A stretch of DNA of 64,000 nucleotides. It comes from Sphaerolaimus hirsutus. Its lineage: Eukaryota > Nematoda > Chromadorea > Monhysterida > Sphaerolaimidae. The notes beneath the pieces were generated by a model that searched no databases, had not been told where the DNA came from, and was given only the letters and a program-made list of their open reading frames with translations. The position numbers and the translations under genes are program-made. The stretch lies in assembly GCA_964036195.1 (NCBI GenBank), contig OZ038452.1:14192704-14256703 (forward strand). Direction: 5' to 3'. Shown here in pieces: positions 1 through 11,800 of the stretch (positions are counted from its first letter, which is position 1; every line of letters starts with the position of its first letter).

Positions 1-240
1 ATCATTGACTTGACACCGAGATGGTCATTGAGCTAAGCGGCGCCAGGGATAGATAGGTAGCTGGACCGTTTTGTGGGGTAAGCCCCCTACAGAACAACTG
101 GCCATGATCAATTCCATAAATTGAAATCAGGTGTCTCCAAAGGGGGCAGTGGGTGGTGACCCCCAAATCAGCCAGCTATCTATCTATCCAAGACCCCCCC
201 CCCGCACAGATATCTATTCTGAGGCAAATTTTTTAGATAT
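1..240. repeat. Fragment of the GATAGATAGCTGG repeat family
   Basis: GGGATAGATAGGTAGCTGG near 47-65 and the inverted AGCTATCTATCTATCC near 174-190 match the interior of the elements at 42251-42743 and 49530-50039. The left end is cut by the window, so its full form cannot be judged. Confidence 0.5.
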
Positions 241-268
241 CTATTCTGAGGCATATATCCCCTGAACC

Positions 269-1344
269 CAGAGACGTATCCAGGATTTTTGAGCGGGGGG
301 GGGCTGGTTGTTTACGGAGACCGGCGAACGGGGGAATTTTATCTTCAGATTGGCGGAATGGCGCCACGCCATGGCGCCATTGGCGTTGGCACCAACGCCA
401 CGGAACACTGTATATGTATGCAAATTAGGGATGGCCGAAAAAGGTTTTTTTTCAACGACAAGGTTTTTTTTCTTAAACCGTTTTTTTTTCAAAAACGGTT
501 TTATTTTAAAATAAAACCGTTTTTTTCAAAAGCTCCCAGATATGGTTATGAGTCAACATATACAGGTGACAGTACTTTGTGGTGTTATGTTTAGCCATAT
601 AATGGCTGTGGAGCCATGGAATATCATTAGAAGTGGTGATTTCTGTCAAAAATATCCGTTTTATGTCGACTTATTACATATATCGGCTTTTGTCGAACAT
701 TTGTGACTTCAAGTTAAGTTGGCCTTGGAATAGTGTTTAAATTAAGTTTCAATAGAAGGCAAATCCATCAGAAGTGATTTTTCACACTGTACAAGTATAT
801 GGAGGCACATTGACTGGATATTATATACTACACTAACATATCACGGCTTATTATAGCACAATAGCATGAAAAAATGGGAGCTTTTACACTAAAAATGCCG
901 CAAAACCAATGAAAACAACCACAAAAAGTAATGTGCATGTGAAATTGCGCGCTTGCGCACAAAAAATGCAAAATACCTAGTGCTTAGTACGGTCAAGTGG
1001 TAAGGTGCGGTGCTTAGTACGGTAAAAATTTTGGTCAACGTTTAAACGGTTTCGATGGTCGTGTTTTTTTTAAATAAAACGTTTTTTATTTGAAAAAAAA
1101 ACCTTTGAAAAAAACCCCGTGGCCATCCCTAATGCAAATATACATATAAATACAGCAAAAAGAACACATTTGAGTATTTTTAAAGATTAGCGGCCACAGG
1201 GATCAAATCTGATGATATTATCCCATCTGTGGTGAAAAATGCATTGTTTTCGTTGATGTTGAAAAAACTGCATTTTCCGGTCACTTTCTGGTCTCACCCC
1301 GGGAAGGAGGGGGGCTGCAGCCCACCTCCCTGCATACGGCCCTG
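269..1344. mobile_element. hAT-like MITE, CAGGGACGTATCCAGG family, interrupted
   Basis: The left end is CAGAGACGTATCCAGGATTT and the right end, inverted, is CTGCATACGGCCCTG. An exact 8-bp duplication CCTGAACC lies at 261-268 and 1345-1352. A second element (426-1131) is inserted in the central hairpin. Without it the copy would be about 360 bp, matching other family members. ORFs here are artefacts of G-runs and simple sequence. Confidence 0.85.
426..1131. mobile_element. Nested hAT-like MITE, TAGGGATGGCC family
   Basis: The ends are TAGGGATGGCCGAAAAAGG and CCCCGTGGCCATCCCTA. A perfect 8-bp duplication ATGCAAAT lies at 418-425 and 1132-1139. The subterminal parts are T-runs and A-runs that can pair. 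A lone fragment with the same end lies near 57125-57165. It has no transposase. Confidence 0.85.
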
Positions 1345-1574
1345 CCTGAACCCCCTCTCAAAACGCCCCAACTACCTACCTGTGGAGATAATTTCAATTA
1401 AAATCGCTCAATCGGCAAATTTTATCACCTACAAAATCGCCATTTATGGCTATATTCGTTTATGATTAAAAGATTCGTTTATGCCCATTCTTAAGTTACT
1501 TTTAACCTATCCTGAATGGTGGATTGAAATTGAAATCATTGTGGAAATCATCAACGGTTCCCAAACCTACGTAC

Positions 1575-3762
1575 CTCCCCTGTACATGACAGCACTGGGC
1601 TGCCTGGGCGCATATCGGGGGTCGTAGCGCGTGATTGGCACAGCGCCAGGCGCCGCGGCGTAATAACGCGGATCGATTGGCATCATCGCTGTGGCCGGCA
1701 GACGACGCCCTCCGCGTCTGCAGCCATAGATATCAGAATGAATGAAGTTGTGAAATGAAAAGTGGTGAATGTGTGAAGTAGGCGCCAGGAGCAGGATGAA
1801 ACGGGATTGACCACACATTTATATCTAACTAAACTAAAGTCGAAATGATATGTTATCACGTCCCAAATATGGACCATCTAGGGGGAGCCGGTTCGCAACC
1901 GTCTTCTTTTTAAAAATTCGGTTCACTGCTTCTTTCAATGGTGAATTATCGACACAGCCAAAAGAACAACGGTATACGCGGACAGCACACTTAGTATGGA
2001 AACCTACCATAATTTAATGAATAAAATCTTGTGATAAATTTCGTAATTACATATTCCATAGTAAAAAGGAAATATTATGGTGAAAAACTGTATAATTTTT
2101 GCTCCATTATTCAGATTGGTTATAGTACGTTTTTATACTAAGTGTGATGTCCGTCGAGTATATTTAAAAATAATATTTATAGTGATTTCGATGGGACATG
2201 ATCATTTACACAATTTCCCTATACTCATAATTTTTCGACGACAAAATTGACAGCACAACGTAAAGCACTCAAACACAGACGCACCCAGTAGCGCCAGGCA
2301 TGGCGGTGGCGGCGGCGCCCAGCGGAGGGCCGAGCAACCTGCCATCCTGATCCCTAATAACGCCGGCCGGGTCGGCCTTGACCCTGGAGCCGAGCATGTC
2401 CTGCAGCACGTGCATGTAGTCCTTGCGCACGCGGCGGGCCACCCCTCGCTTGGTGAAGTTGACATAGGCCAGGCGGTCAGCTTTCTGGTCCGGGTTGGAC
2501 ACCACTTTGACCTGTGAGTGGTGATTCAGCAGGTGTACAGTTGGCCCTTCACACACTAGTTGACAACCGACATTTCCAAAGCTGGTCAATCGTTTTTAAC
2601 ACATTTGAGATTACAGGAATGAGAGGTCTGTCAACTACTGCTGATACGGAATGAAAATTATTCCTTATTGAACTCAAATGTGTTCAAAACAGATTTATCA
2701 GTTTTGAAAGTTTCGGATATCATTGGAAATGAAAACAGTTGGTATTGTAAATCAATGTAAAGTTTCAAGTGGAAATCGAATATTGACATTCACTCACCTC
2801 GAGATCGCCAAACTTTGGTGAGAATCTATTCACAACCAGCTTCTTTACTTCATCAGCAGTGAGCTCATTTCGGAACTGGGATAGACGCAGATTCTGGTAC
2901 TCTTCCGGACTGCGACTACCGAACCTGAAATTAAAAGATGTATATTTATGTGTATTTATATGGAGTGTATTTATAAGCATAAGATGTATTTATGTGTATA
3001 TGTAAAGGGTAAATGTATTTATATGGAGTAGCACGTAGTGCGTTGCCATAAACTTCCGTGATAGATTTTTCAGAGCAAAACTCAACAAAAAATCCATGCA
3101 CAATCACTCACCTATCCCTGTAATAACTTGAGAACTCCTCATCCCCACCGGGAGCCGGCACCGGGGCGTCCTCATATCTGTCGCGTCGCGAACGCCGTTC
3201 CCTAGGTTCCGCTTTCACTTCCCCGCCCCCGCCATTCCGTTCGGATGACCTGCGGTATTAGTGGAATACTTCGGCAGTAGGAAAAATCCAGCCGAAAATC
3301 TGGAGCTGTCGATTGACAAAAAAGAAACTAGCTCAGCTGAAATAGTGCACAACCAAGTAAAACTCCAACCAGTGCTCCAAACCACATGCCATACAAAATG
3401 TCAAAATTCATGTAAAATGCCCAGTAAAATGGCAAATGAACGAATGCCATTTGACAGGGCATTCTACATGACTTTTGGCACGTCGCATGAAATTTGACAT
3501 TTTATCGGGTTTGACCCAAGCGCACAAACCTCCTCGGCGGGGGAGACGAAGTGTTCAAAAGACTGCGGTCCCTTTCCCTTTCCCTCAATCGATCCTTATC
3601 CCTACTTTTTGCCCTTTCCCGTTCCTTATCCCTGGTCCTTTCTCGCTCTTCCACCTCTCTGCGCTCCACGGGCGACCTCGATTTCGATCTGGACACGCTG
3701 CGCGACTTGGCCGGCGTCGGCGTCCGGCTGTGGCTAGAGTCGCGCGGCTCGCTTTTGGCCAT
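1575..3762 (-). CDS. Spen-family RNA-binding protein, RBM15/spenito-like (5' exons, 3' end missing)
   Basis: Five minus-strand exons chain in phase: 3762-3530, 3249-3112, 2924-2798, 2511-2285 and 1717-1575, all with GT/AG borders. The ATG is at 3762-3760. Exon 1 is rich in Arg/Ser and Arg/Glu dipeptides, as in splicing-linked proteins. Exons 3-4 form one RRM: the beta1-like segment is EYQNLRLSQF and the RNP1-like segment is LAYVNF. Exon 5 encodes a Tyr/Pro/Arg-rich linker (DPRYYA, YDPRYAPRQP). RBM15/spenito proteins act in the nucleus in m6A deposition and splicing; they have three RRMs and a C-terminal SPOC domain. Only the first RRM is visible. The last donor at 1574 is intact, so the gene should continue at lower coordinates, beyond the repeat at 269-1344. 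The family call rests on RRM1 and the RS-rich start, so another SPEN-type protein is possible. Confidence 0.72.
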
Positions 3763-4089
3763 TTTGAGAGGGGTTTGAGTCTTTTTTCTTTTTTATCTTT
3801 GGTGGTAGGTTTTTGAGAGTTGAGAGCGATTTTGGCAACCGTCCAACGTGTGTTTTGTAAGCCAACTTGAGGGTATTCCTGAACGTAACTTCTCGATATG
3901 GAAAGTCGATAAATGTTGAGGGTCACACTTGTTACCCGGATGGTTGTTTCGTTTTTTTTACTGTATCGGCCCAATTCCTATTACCTTATATTCCTGTTTT
4001 CATTACTTGATAACTTATTACATTCGCCGGCCATAGAATATGCAGAAACTGAAAATTTAATCCAGATAGAATTTTTATCTCACAACTTT

Positions 4090-4555
4090 TTACTCAGTCA
4101 CGGAGATGCTTTGGCATCGCGGACATCTTCCGGCTTCATCGAATGCAGCCGAACGAATGAGATGTGTACCTTCCTCGTTTTGAACTTGCGAAGACATCTG
4201 CGTATTCACAGCCCCAATAAATTTGAGTACGTTTTCATTTGACCGCTGAAAGAATTAGCATGCATTACTCGGCCGCGTGCCGGGCACATATTTTATGAAT
4301 AATTCATTTGTCGCCACTCTACTCTATTGCTTCTCATCTAGAAACTTCTAAAATGTAACTTGTCGTGAGGTAATTCCAGACATTGAATGCGGTGCGTTTG
4401 CGTCCCGTTATCTGCGTGTAGTTTATCGTTGTTCGATGTATTCCACCGTAATACTCATGCGCGCACGGCACGAAATTGGGAACATTCCGGAAGAATCTTT
4501 TCAGCCTAGAGCGAATTGTGTCTGTTGTTAAAAACATTTTATTACTTTTTGACAT
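4090..4555 (-). CDS. Candidate small two-exon gene, unknown function
   Basis: Two minus-strand open stretches look codon-structured and are not part of any repeat I can see. The first runs from an ATG at 4555 to about 4346 and encodes 70 residues with a basic start (RSRLKRFFRN). The second, 4197-4090, follows a CAG acceptor and encodes 35 residues ending in RCPRCQSISVTE and a stop. Splicing GAA|GTTTCT at 4345 to the acceptor at 4198 joins them in phase 0, giving about 105 aa. The donor is weak. Either piece could instead be a separate short ORF: the first stops on its own at 4334, and the second begins with ATG. I do not recognise the protein. A CPRC pair might bind metal, but with only two Cys this is a guess. 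The gene would lie between the divergent spen-like and peroxiredoxin genes. Confidence 0.35.
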
Positions 4556-5081
4556 TTACCGGTGCGTCAATTCGAGCGAAAATGATGTAACGTGAAATGT
4601 TGTTTTTTATTTTCAAACTGAAATAAGCCCTTTCTACTATCACTTTTTTGATGTTGTTTTGACAACCACATTCTCTCGGTTCTTGCGAGGTTTAAAATGA
4701 ATAAATGTATGCCTGTTTTAGTTGTGGTGTGATAAGATAGTGCGTTTCACTGGGTGTACATGGTTGAGATATGCCCTAAACATGTGTGTTACATATTTAC
4801 AATACATGTGTATAAGTGTATGCCTACCACTTTGTTCCATTTTTTTCACGCAGGTGACTGCTGCATATTGACAGAAATTTTCACCCTCACGCTTTCTACT
4901 GCAAATAAAATTTTGATCCTTTTGTTGTTTGTACCAGTCATTTTTCACCAATTCACTCATTCCCGTTCACAAATTTGCCATCAAATCGCAGAGCTCCCCG
5001 CTTGGCATTCCATTCAAAATTTATCGCAAATTTCTCGCCCAACTTCAATCTTCCAACTACACCTTTGCCAACCCGATCGAA

Positions 5082-7021
5082 ATGGCCGACTGTTGCAAGA
5101 AGTCCAAGTGCAAGGATTCGTGCGGCTGCGGCTGCAAGGCTGCGTCCGGCTGCTGCGACGCGGTGGTGGGCAAGCCGGCGCCCCAGTTCAAGTGCACCGC
5201 CGTGGTCGACGGCCAGTTCAAGGAGGTGTCCCTCTCGGACTACAAAGGCAAATATGTCGTGCTCTTTTTCTACCCGCTTGATTTGTGCGTTTTGGTTGTG
5301 GGGTTCTTGTGTTTTTGGATGTGTTTGAATTGATATTGAGGGGGCCGTAGAGGTTTTGTAGATTTCAACCCCTGTGGTGTTTGATCCTCCTTCGCACCCT
5401 CCACTTTCACTTGACTATTGCCAGTTTAATAATCCAATTTCAATATCTAGTTAGATTTCACCTAGAAAATTTACACCAACATTACCCCTTACTTATTCAC
5501 GAGCTACTGCGCAGCACGTTCGTGTGCCCGACGGAGATCATCGCGTTCAGCGAGCGGGCGGACGAGTTCCGCAAAATCGGCTGCGAGCTGCTCGCCGCCA
5601 GCACCGACTCCCAGTTCTCTCACTTTGCCTGGTGCGTTACATTCAGTCACATTTATCGTTGCATATTGGGTTCGTTGCGGGGAAAATGTAGAATTTGGAA
5701 TGGGGCCCATTCGTTATTAGTTTGTTGTAGATTGAAATGAGACCATCACGCAGGATCAACCAGCCTCGCAACACCGGCGGCCTGGGCCCCATGAAGATCC
5801 CCCTGCTGGCTGACACGAACCACAAACTGTCAAAGTCGGTTGTTTTCTCGCCCAACAGCGGTGAACCAAGAACATACATGGGGGGGTAGCGCCATCACTC
5901 TATCACTCTATCCCTGTATTACACGGGAAAATTTTTATGGGGGGGGGGGGCGCCGGACCCTATGCACAATCAGCCCCCCGCTCGAAAATCCTGGGTACGT
6001 CCCTCCGATCAACAAACCCTGCTCCTCCCCCTCTCACGAGACTGATCGCCCCCTGCGCAGATCCTTCGGCGTGCTGATCGAGGAGCAGGGCATCGCGCTG
6101 CGCGGCCTGTTCATCATCGACGAGAAGCAGGTGCTGCGCCAGGCCACCGTCAACGACCTCCCCGTGGGCAGGGACGTGGACGAGACGCTCAGGCTCGTGC
6201 AGGCCTTCCAGTTCACCGACAAGCATGGAGAGGGTTTGTTGGCGTTGGCTATTGTGTTCTGGTGACTTGGAATTTTGTGAAAGATGTGTACACCACAAGT
6301 CGATAAAAATTGATTTTTAGGTAGAAATCACAGCTTCTAATGTTATCTCATGACCCCACAGTCATAAAATGACCACAATATACATACAGTAATTTACGTG
6401 ACACTTAACTTACACATTTTTTCTCTGTATCCCCATTTTGGACGATCTTGAAAAATCTTATTTCTAATCGAAAAAAATTTAATTTTGAAGCAGATTTAAA
6501 AAATATATAAATTTTGATACTCGGCAGACTGCAAAGTATGCGCCCAAAATTGTTTATGTCTTGGTCGATAACGCGCGAGCTGGATACTTGATTGACTGTA
6601 TTTTCCGTCCGGCCTATGGCTTGGTTTGGGTTGCACGCGGGACGTTTTTTATAAAGAGTCGCGTCTGCTGACCAAATTGTATGCACTTTCACAAAAAGAT
6701 AAATATTTAAAAAAAAGGCGGAGTCGCGTAGAAACGAGGAATGTTTTTCCCGAAATGTTTTTTTTGCTGAGATTATTTTTATTTTATTAATTACGTCTTG
6801 ATGGAGTGTTTCTTTCAGAAAAATGCATAGCATGCGGTCTGCCGAGTATAATGTAATTTAAAAAAATCGATTTTCCATCGATGAAGTTTTCAAACCCTAC
6901 CCTATACCATTACACCCAACGCTATTTTCACGCAGTGTGTCCGGCTGGCTGGAAACCTGGCAAGGATACGATCAAGCCCGGGGTCAAGGAAAGCCAAGAG
7001 TATTTCTCCAAGAACGCATGA
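5082..7021 (+). CDS. Typical 2-Cys peroxiredoxin with Cys-rich N-terminal extension
   Basis: Five exons (5082-5284, 5515-5631, 5754-5834, 6061-6233, 6936-7021) join in phase to 219 aa. The enzyme reduces H2O2 and organic peroxides using thioredoxin. The peroxidatic cysteine is C72 in FVCPTE and the resolving cysteine is C193 in EVCPAGW. The GGLG motif (115-118) and C-terminal YF (214-215) mark the eukaryotic type that is inactivated by over-oxidation. Residues 4-25 are unusual: eight cysteines (4, 5, 10, 14, 16, 18, 24, 25) among Lys, Ser and Gly, resembling a small metallothionein, where PRDX1/2-like enzymes have a short plain N-terminus. The ATG at 5082 is the first in its frame: the frame is open back to about 4929 but has no earlier ATG. 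There is no signal peptide, so a cytosolic location is likely. The donor of exon 3 (GTCGGT) is weak, but only this choice keeps the phase. Confidence 0.95.
6518..6850. repeat. Short inverted-repeat element in peroxiredoxin intron 4
   Basis: The ends read ATACTCGGCAGACTGC and, inverted, GCGGTCTGCCGAGTAT, enclosing about 300 bp with no credible ORF. It occupies the middle of the 702-bp last intron. It looks like a MITE, but no clear target-site duplication was found, so the superfamily is open. Confidence 0.55.
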
Positions 7022-8197
7022 ATATCAAGGCTGGAGGCGTGTATTTTTGGATGGTGTATTTAGGATTTTTTGGGGCGGAGCTTTTTCTGGCGTTTTGGTG
7101 CAAGATTACATCTTTTTAGGGCCATGCATGTTGTTTTTTTCATTCGGGTGAATTGTGTTGGATTTATGTGATTGATTACTTGGAAATGGTGGGTTTTAGA
7201 TACTATCCTGTGTAGGTAGATGTTGTGACGTCAAAAATAAAAACCGGTACTATCATTTCATTTCTATTCATATCCTCACGTCATCGAAGTATATCGAAAT
7301 ATGGTCGGCAATAAACGAAACTCTTTAAAATACCTTGCTTGACGAATTACAGCGCCTAGGGTTGGGAACAATGTTGTTTTTGTGACGCATTACTGATGGG
7401 TAAGCAGAAATGAGGCTTTTACTATTTATGTAGTAGTTGATTGAACTTACTACTTGTAGTAAGTTAATCAACTACTACAACTAGAAAAACCTCGCAGGTT
7501 GTCTTATGTGAAATTGTGCAAAATATCGCAATGTACAAAAAATTGTACGTTTAAAAAATTTTTCATAAAAACCGCTGCCAACCCTAATCGCGCTCCGAAA
7601 AAATATTCTGTCATGAAGCAGTCAGTCTAACCGAGTGTGGTAATGAGTTCTTAATTTCGATCTAACACGTGACGCCAGGACACTTTTCTCGGCTTCTGCT
7701 ATAAGCTCTTGCTGATTTCTATTCAATCTGAACCCTGTCGATATTCAATAAATTCAAGCTAAAAAATACGTTGTCGATATTCCTACCGGCCTGGTGTCTC
7801 ATTCACCACACTCGTCAGTAAATATTTAATTTAAAGAACCCTCAGTGACAGTTCGGAGGGGCTTTGTGGAGTTGCCTCAATGACTAATGTTGATTTCTAT
7901 CGATTGATCAACATAATCCCCCTTTTATACATTTGCGCATTTGGAGGTCTGTGTGGCAGTTCCGGAAACACTTCTAGTTAGCTATTCCTTTCGCCTGTTG
8001 TCATTTCAGTTCATGAATTTCTTTCGGAATGGTTGCCTTCTAAATAGTACTTTTTCGGTGGCGTGCGGTTCACTGCCATTTTGCTTTCCGTATTCGAACG
8101 TTTTTGCATGCCGAACTGCAAATGCAGAAATGATAACTGTAGCGAACATGACTCTTTCAAGGGGTGAAGAATGGCTGACCTGATCTCGACTATAGAC

Positions 8198-8663
8198 TAT
8201 GGTTCAAACGGGATCCTGAAACCCGAGCAATTTGGGATTTTGCAGTCCCGATCCTCAGGGCCGTATCCAGGGGGGGCCCTCCCGGGGGGAGACCAGAAAG
8301 TGACCGGAAAATTCAACTTTTTCAACGTCAGCGTAAAAAATTTTGCGCGCAAGCGCGCATTCTTCACCAGACATAAGATATTATCATCCGATTTGCTCCA
8401 TGTGGCCGCAAATCGTTGTAAATACACACAATGTTGTGTTTTTGCTGTTTTGTATGTATATTTACATACATATACAGCGTTCCATGGCGCTGACGCCAAC
8501 GCCAATGGCGCCATTCCGCCACTATGTAGCTAAAATGTTAGGGGGGACTGAGCCTCCCCCCCCTCGCCGGCCTCCGTAAACAAGCAGCCCCCCCCGCTCA
8601 AAAATCCTGGATATGTCCCTGCCGATCCTGAAGTCTCAGAAAGGCAATCCCGTTTGAACCCTA
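8198..8663. mobile_element. hAT-like MITE, TAGGGTTCAAACGGG family, carrying a nested element
   Basis: The ends are TATGGTTCAAACGGGAT and ATCCCGTTTGAACCCTA. They are flanked by a perfect 8-bp duplication CTATAGAC (8190-8197 and 8664-8671). The interior is broken by a second element at 8256-8621. The same ends occur at 47467-47823 and, in disordered repeats, at 58463-59683. No transposase ORF is present. Confidence 0.8.
8256..8621. mobile_element. hAT-like MITE, CAGGGACGTATCCAGG family, nested copy
   Basis: It begins CAGGGCCGTATCCAGG and ends CCTGGATATGTCCCTG. The 8-bp duplication CCGATCCT at 8248-8255 and 8622-8629 shows insertion into the older element around it. It carries the family hallmarks: a G-run and C-run near the ends, a GCGCGCAAGCGCGC palindrome, and a GTATGTATATTTACATACATATACAGC hairpin region split over about 8450-8475. 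Confidence 0.85.
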
Positions 8664-8842
8664 CTATAGACTCGCGAACTGTTATCTAGACCTCGTTGTG
8701 TGCACTGCCCTTGTTTTGTTTTGTTTTGTTTGTTTGTTTGCCCTATCTAAATACCACTGTTGTGAACGCTCCACGCTGTTCCAAAGTGTCCCTTGATCCA
8801 AAAGATACTTCAACCCTGTCGAAGTCACGCGGCACTATCAAA

Positions 8843-11800
8843 ATGCGACCTTGGACGCGACTGGCAAAGTGTGCGGCCGCTGCCGCCGTTACCCTGACTG
8901 GAACTGGATTGGCAGTGATCGTCAACGGCGACAAATCCAATTCCGGCACCGTTTCTGTGGCTGATGTTCTCAGAGGATGTTTGCCCGTTGTGAGTTGCTG
9001 GGTGGATTTTAGGGTTTCTTTCTGTGTACGAGGGCTGATGGGAAGGGCCATGTGCCTGTAGACATGTAAACCCGCTCGACATGTAGGTAAATATAATGTA
9101 TACATTTCAAAATAGCTTTTTTAAGGTGAAAATTGACAACATGGAACAAAATGTGGGGAAAAATCGCTCAAAGTTTGCTCTACGTAAATAGATGCTGAAC
9201 GAATGCTGAGTGATTTTTTTAGGGGGGGGGTAGTTGGATCAGGGGACAGTAGCCAAAAAAATTGCTTCGGGACAGATAGGTGACCGATTCGGCGGGGCAG
9301 CCTCCCCATTGGGGACCCCTGTAACGGATGTGCATGTCGAGCGGGTTTACATGTCTAGGGAGCCCACGTCGAAGGGGCGGTCTTCGCGCGCACTTATTTT
9401 TTTCTATGTGTTTGAGAAAGCGCTTGCAATGGCACCTAACTCTGATGTCGGGTTCGATCACGTTGCTCTTAAGTCAGGAGGGGTGGTTGCTGTCATGCTG
9501 CAAGGATCCATTGCTCGTGCCAAGATACACATTCACTTTCCAGTGTCTCATTCGCAGTCGTTTGTATCGGCTGCAGAGGTGGTCCACCACGAGCCGCCGC
9601 AGTCATTGGGACAGTTCGACCCGTTTGCGGTGCACAACTTGACGCCCGGTCATGAGTCGTTCACTCATCTGCCCGCCGGCAAGCATGTGAACGGTTTGAA
9701 ATGGGACAGTAATTGGGACAGCAGACAGCCCGAGACTATGATTAGTCCTAGGTCAGGTGCTCTGATTTGTACTATTCCGCATTCGATGAAACTGCGTGCC
9801 TTTTGCGTGATGGCAAGACAGAATTCATTTAGGTTATGACACTGATTTAACATTTACGCGTCTCTTCTGCACAGAAAGCTGGAGAAAATGTCGTCAAAAG
9901 AGCGTGGCGAGGCGTTAGAAAAGTTGACGCCAAAGTCGACCAGACATCTAATACTGATTCGCCACGGACAGTACTTTATTGATTCAGAAGAGAAGAATCT
10001 CACATCGCTTGGTTCGTCGGTCGATTTTGAAATATTGGTTGCGCTTATATTTTGCACTTGTGAATACATTTTTACTATACTTCCTCCAAAAAGTAATCAC
10101 CGTATTTCTCCTAATAGAAGGTTGCATTTTTTTTTCTAGAAGGTTGCATTTTTTTGGGGGCGGGGGGTTGTGAAATCTATTTTTACGAAAATAATATGTA
10201 AAACGAAGAAAAATACTACATTTTTACTGAATATTTCAAAAGTTTACATAAATTTCAACAATGCTGAAAATCTGTGATTTATTTATTTACCCGCCTTTCT
10301 ATTGGAGGCTCGCCCTTCTATTAGAAGAAATACGTTGAGTGCCATACGCCTAAGAGAACAGTCGTGAACATTAACGTGCTGTCATTCTCAGGCCGCGAAC
10401 AAGCGTCGCTGACGGGCATCCGCCTGGTGTCGACGGGCATCAAGTTCGGAAAGCTGGTGCACTCGACCATGACCAGGGCGGCGGAGACTGCGGACTTGGT
10501 CATGGCCGAGCTTTCGCAGGCCAAGCACACGGCCGACTTCGCCATCAGCGCCGACGCCATGCTCGAGGAGGGCGCGCCCTACCCGCCCGAGCCCCCGCTG
10601 AGCCACTGGAGGCCCGCGCGCAAGGTGTGTTCTGGCTTGGTTGAGACTTTGCTGGCTTTTTGCATCTTTCAGTGAAAGTTTTATGTTATTTTGGTTTGGC
10701 CGTGATTTCCATATATTTGAAAAATACTTAACTCATGTACACAAAGTGTACAGTACAATTCTTTCTATAATTCATGGTTTTGTTTTGACTACCCGTAGGG
10801 TGACAACGAAATACATCAATTTGATAATAAATTTGTTTCCCCGAGGAGTTCCTGACCGACGGGACGCGCATTGAGGCAGCGTACCGGAAATATTTTCACA
10901 GGGCGGAGCCAGACCAGTCGAGCGACTCGCACGAAATCCTCGTCTGCCACGGAAATGTCATACGGTCGGTTGCTTGTATACTCCAGTGACATAACACTCT
11001 GCACGCGCAGTCATTTACGTCTCACTGGAAGTGTGCCAATGATAATAAAATCGTGCGATTTTTGTGAAAATATGAAGAAAAAAATTTGTTCTGAATATGT
11101 TTACGTAAAACGTTATAAAAGCATTGAATTGTGTTTGTCTTTATATGAAAATCGCACGCGTTAAATATCATTGGCACACTGCCAGCGTGAACTATGCGTT
11201 CAAGGTGTAAAGTGTCTTGAGTATATGCAGTGGCGTAGCCAGGATTTTTGAGCGGGGGGGGGGGGCGGATTGTTTACGGAGCCCGGCGAACGGGGGGGGG
11301 CGGCGCCCCCCCCCCTAAAATTTGACCCCTATAGTAGGGAATTGGCGCCATTCGTAGGCGCCACGCCATGGTGTTGGCGCCATTCGTAGGCGCCGCGATA
11401 TGGCGCCATTGGCGTCACATACCGCTGTAAATGTATGTAATTTACATACATATACAGCGACATGGACACAATTGAGTGCATTTTAACCCAGCTTGAGGCA
11501 ATCGCAACGTGTGAAGTAAAAATGCCTGTAATGTGAAGCAAAAATGCGCGCTTGCGCGCAAAATTTTAGAAAATTGACCCCGAAATCGTTGCAGGAGAAC
11601 ACATTTCCTTACATTTCCATGTCTCACCCCGGAAGGGGGGGGGGGCGGCCGCCCCCCCCCCCGCCCCCCCCCCTGGCTACGCCACTGAGTATATGTAGAT
11701 CAGTAAAATGGGTCGGGTGTTTTCTTGCACGCTGTAGGTGGATAAAAACTTTTTGCGCCACCGGATAAATTCGTATATGTATACATCATCGCTATGTTTC

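Larger units (their letters stand above)
7022..8842. other. Intergenic region between peroxiredoxin and PGAM5-like gene
   Basis: No exon was recognised here. Around 7357-7587 an element is bounded by AGGGTTGG and CCAACCCT and has an internal palindrome of TAGTAGTTGATT and its complement. The two nested hAT-like elements at 8198-8663 are listed separately. Possible polyadenylation signals (AATAAA) for the upstream gene lie near 7310 and 7748. Confidence 0.5.

Noticed and set aside
4929..5081. In-frame upstream extension of the peroxiredoxin as a mitochondrial presequence
   Set aside because: The frame is open but has no ATG before 5082, so an extended start is unsupported.
9234..9557. First half of a 201-codon plus-strand ORF before PGAM5-like exon 2
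   Set aside because: It overlaps an inverted-repeat element and runs into the exon in frame by chance; the acceptor at 9557 gives the phase that fits exon 1.
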